A stretch of DNA of 64,000 nucleotides, taken from the NCBI RefSeq assembly GCF_019469165.1, contig NZ_CP048263.1, positions 2,170,001 through 2,234,000 of the forward strand, written 5' to 3'. The DNA is from Gilliamella sp. ESL0443. GTDB lineage: Bacteria; Pseudomonadota; Gammaproteobacteria; Enterobacterales; Orbaceae. The notes under the pieces were generated by a model. That model was given only the letters and a program-made list of their open reading frames with translations, made no database searches and was not told the DNA's origin. A program made the position numbers and the translations under genes. This document shows positions 63,750 to 64,000 of the stretch, piece after piece; the stretch's first letter is position 1; the number at the start of each line of letters is the position of its first letter.

Positions 63750-64000
63750 ATGTCTTTTATCTGGTCCATTATTCTCGGGTTAATACTGAGCTCAGTTTTC
63801 AAATCCGGATGGGGATTTATACTTGGTCTATTAATAGGTCCAATGTTGTATCAAGCATTTGGCAATAGATTAAATGAAAAAAGGACACAATCAAACCCAA
63901 CTTTGTACTTAATTGTTGCTTTTGAAGTATTGGGGCATCTGAGTAAAGCTAAAGGTGTTGTTACCCAAGATGATATTAATCTTGCTCGGCAATTTATGGA
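63750..64000 (+). CDS. djlA: Membrane-anchored DnaJ-like protein DjlA (N-terminal part)
   Basis: 83 codons up to the right window edge, starting ATG 63750, 1 bp after the parC stop. One N-terminal helix with Gly repeats ('SGWGFILGLLIGPML') followed by 'LIVAFEVLGHLSKAKGVVTQDDI', which matches the TerB-like region of DjlA. The J domain would be outside the window. Confidence 0.85.
   Translation, partial: MSFIWSIILGLILSSVFKSGWGFILGLLIGPMLYQAFGNRLNEKRTQSNPTLYLIVAFEVLGHLSKAKGVVTQDDINLARQFM

Overview
The window is AT-rich chromosomal DNA of a gammaproteobacterium whose proteins are close to, but clearly diverged from, those of Escherichia coli. The low GC content, the E. coli-like gene blocks (ftsYEX-rpoH; rrn-gmhB-metNIQ-trmO; greA-yhbY-rlmE-ftsH-folP; yihD-dsbA next to mobA; ydbH-ynbE-ydbL) and the complete DMSO reductase point to an insect-gut member of the Orbaceae (Gilliamella/Frischella/Orbus type). 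That placement is inferred from memory of the families, not from a search. Nearly all of the window is core genome. I see no prophage, insertion sequence, CRISPR array or integron.

Layout. 1-2690 (minus): a mannose-family PTS (IID cut by the left edge, then IIC) headed by a D-2-hydroxyacid dehydrogenase. 3003-4676: asnB. 4835-8544 (minus): gltX followed by ydbH-ynbE-ydbL, an envelope-lipid bridge module. 8765-11539: polA. 11745-18400 (plus): folE with a small lipoprotein gene, then ribF-ileS-lspA-ispH; yfhL converges on ispH. 18652-19232 is an unusually long non-coding gap. 19233-22392: macAB efflux system. 22469-26761: dsbA-yihD, mobA, a threonine aldolase, mobB and mtgA. 26758-30837: cobB, a secreted caspase-fold-like protein overlapping a VanW gene, an aspartate/glutamate racemase and a DUF2975/HTH pair. 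31006-34605 (minus): ftsY-ftsE-ftsX and rpoH. 34740-40772 (minus): a complete rRNA operon (two promoters, 16S, tRNA-Glu, 23S, 5S, terminator) with rluE directly behind it. 40931-45844: DUF4184 gene, gmhB, and metNIQ-trmO under an obvious MetJ operator. 46056-48971: hslR-hslO and a YicH-like AsmA protein. 49200-53697: greA, yhbY, rlmE-ftsH, folP. 53830-59379 (minus): ubiA and dmsABC-dmsD. 59603-64000: parE-parC and the start of djlA.

Regulation readable from sequence includes: two MetJ boxes filling the spacer of the metN promoter; a perfect CRP site plus a leader hairpin upstream of rpoH; tandem rrn promoters and two boxA elements; near-identical extended -10 promoters before ribF and parE; and a good small-RNA candidate between trmO and hslO.

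I did not find an obviously new large system. The most unusual items are the overlapping VanW / His-Cys (caspase-like) secreted protein pair, the rluE gene that seems to depend on read-through from the rRNA operon it serves, the orphan sRNA candidate, a CobB sirtuin lacking its zinc cysteines and acyl-binding Arg, a half-length YdbH, and an 18-bp inverted repeat bracketing 5.6 kb around macAB-dsbA-mobA.
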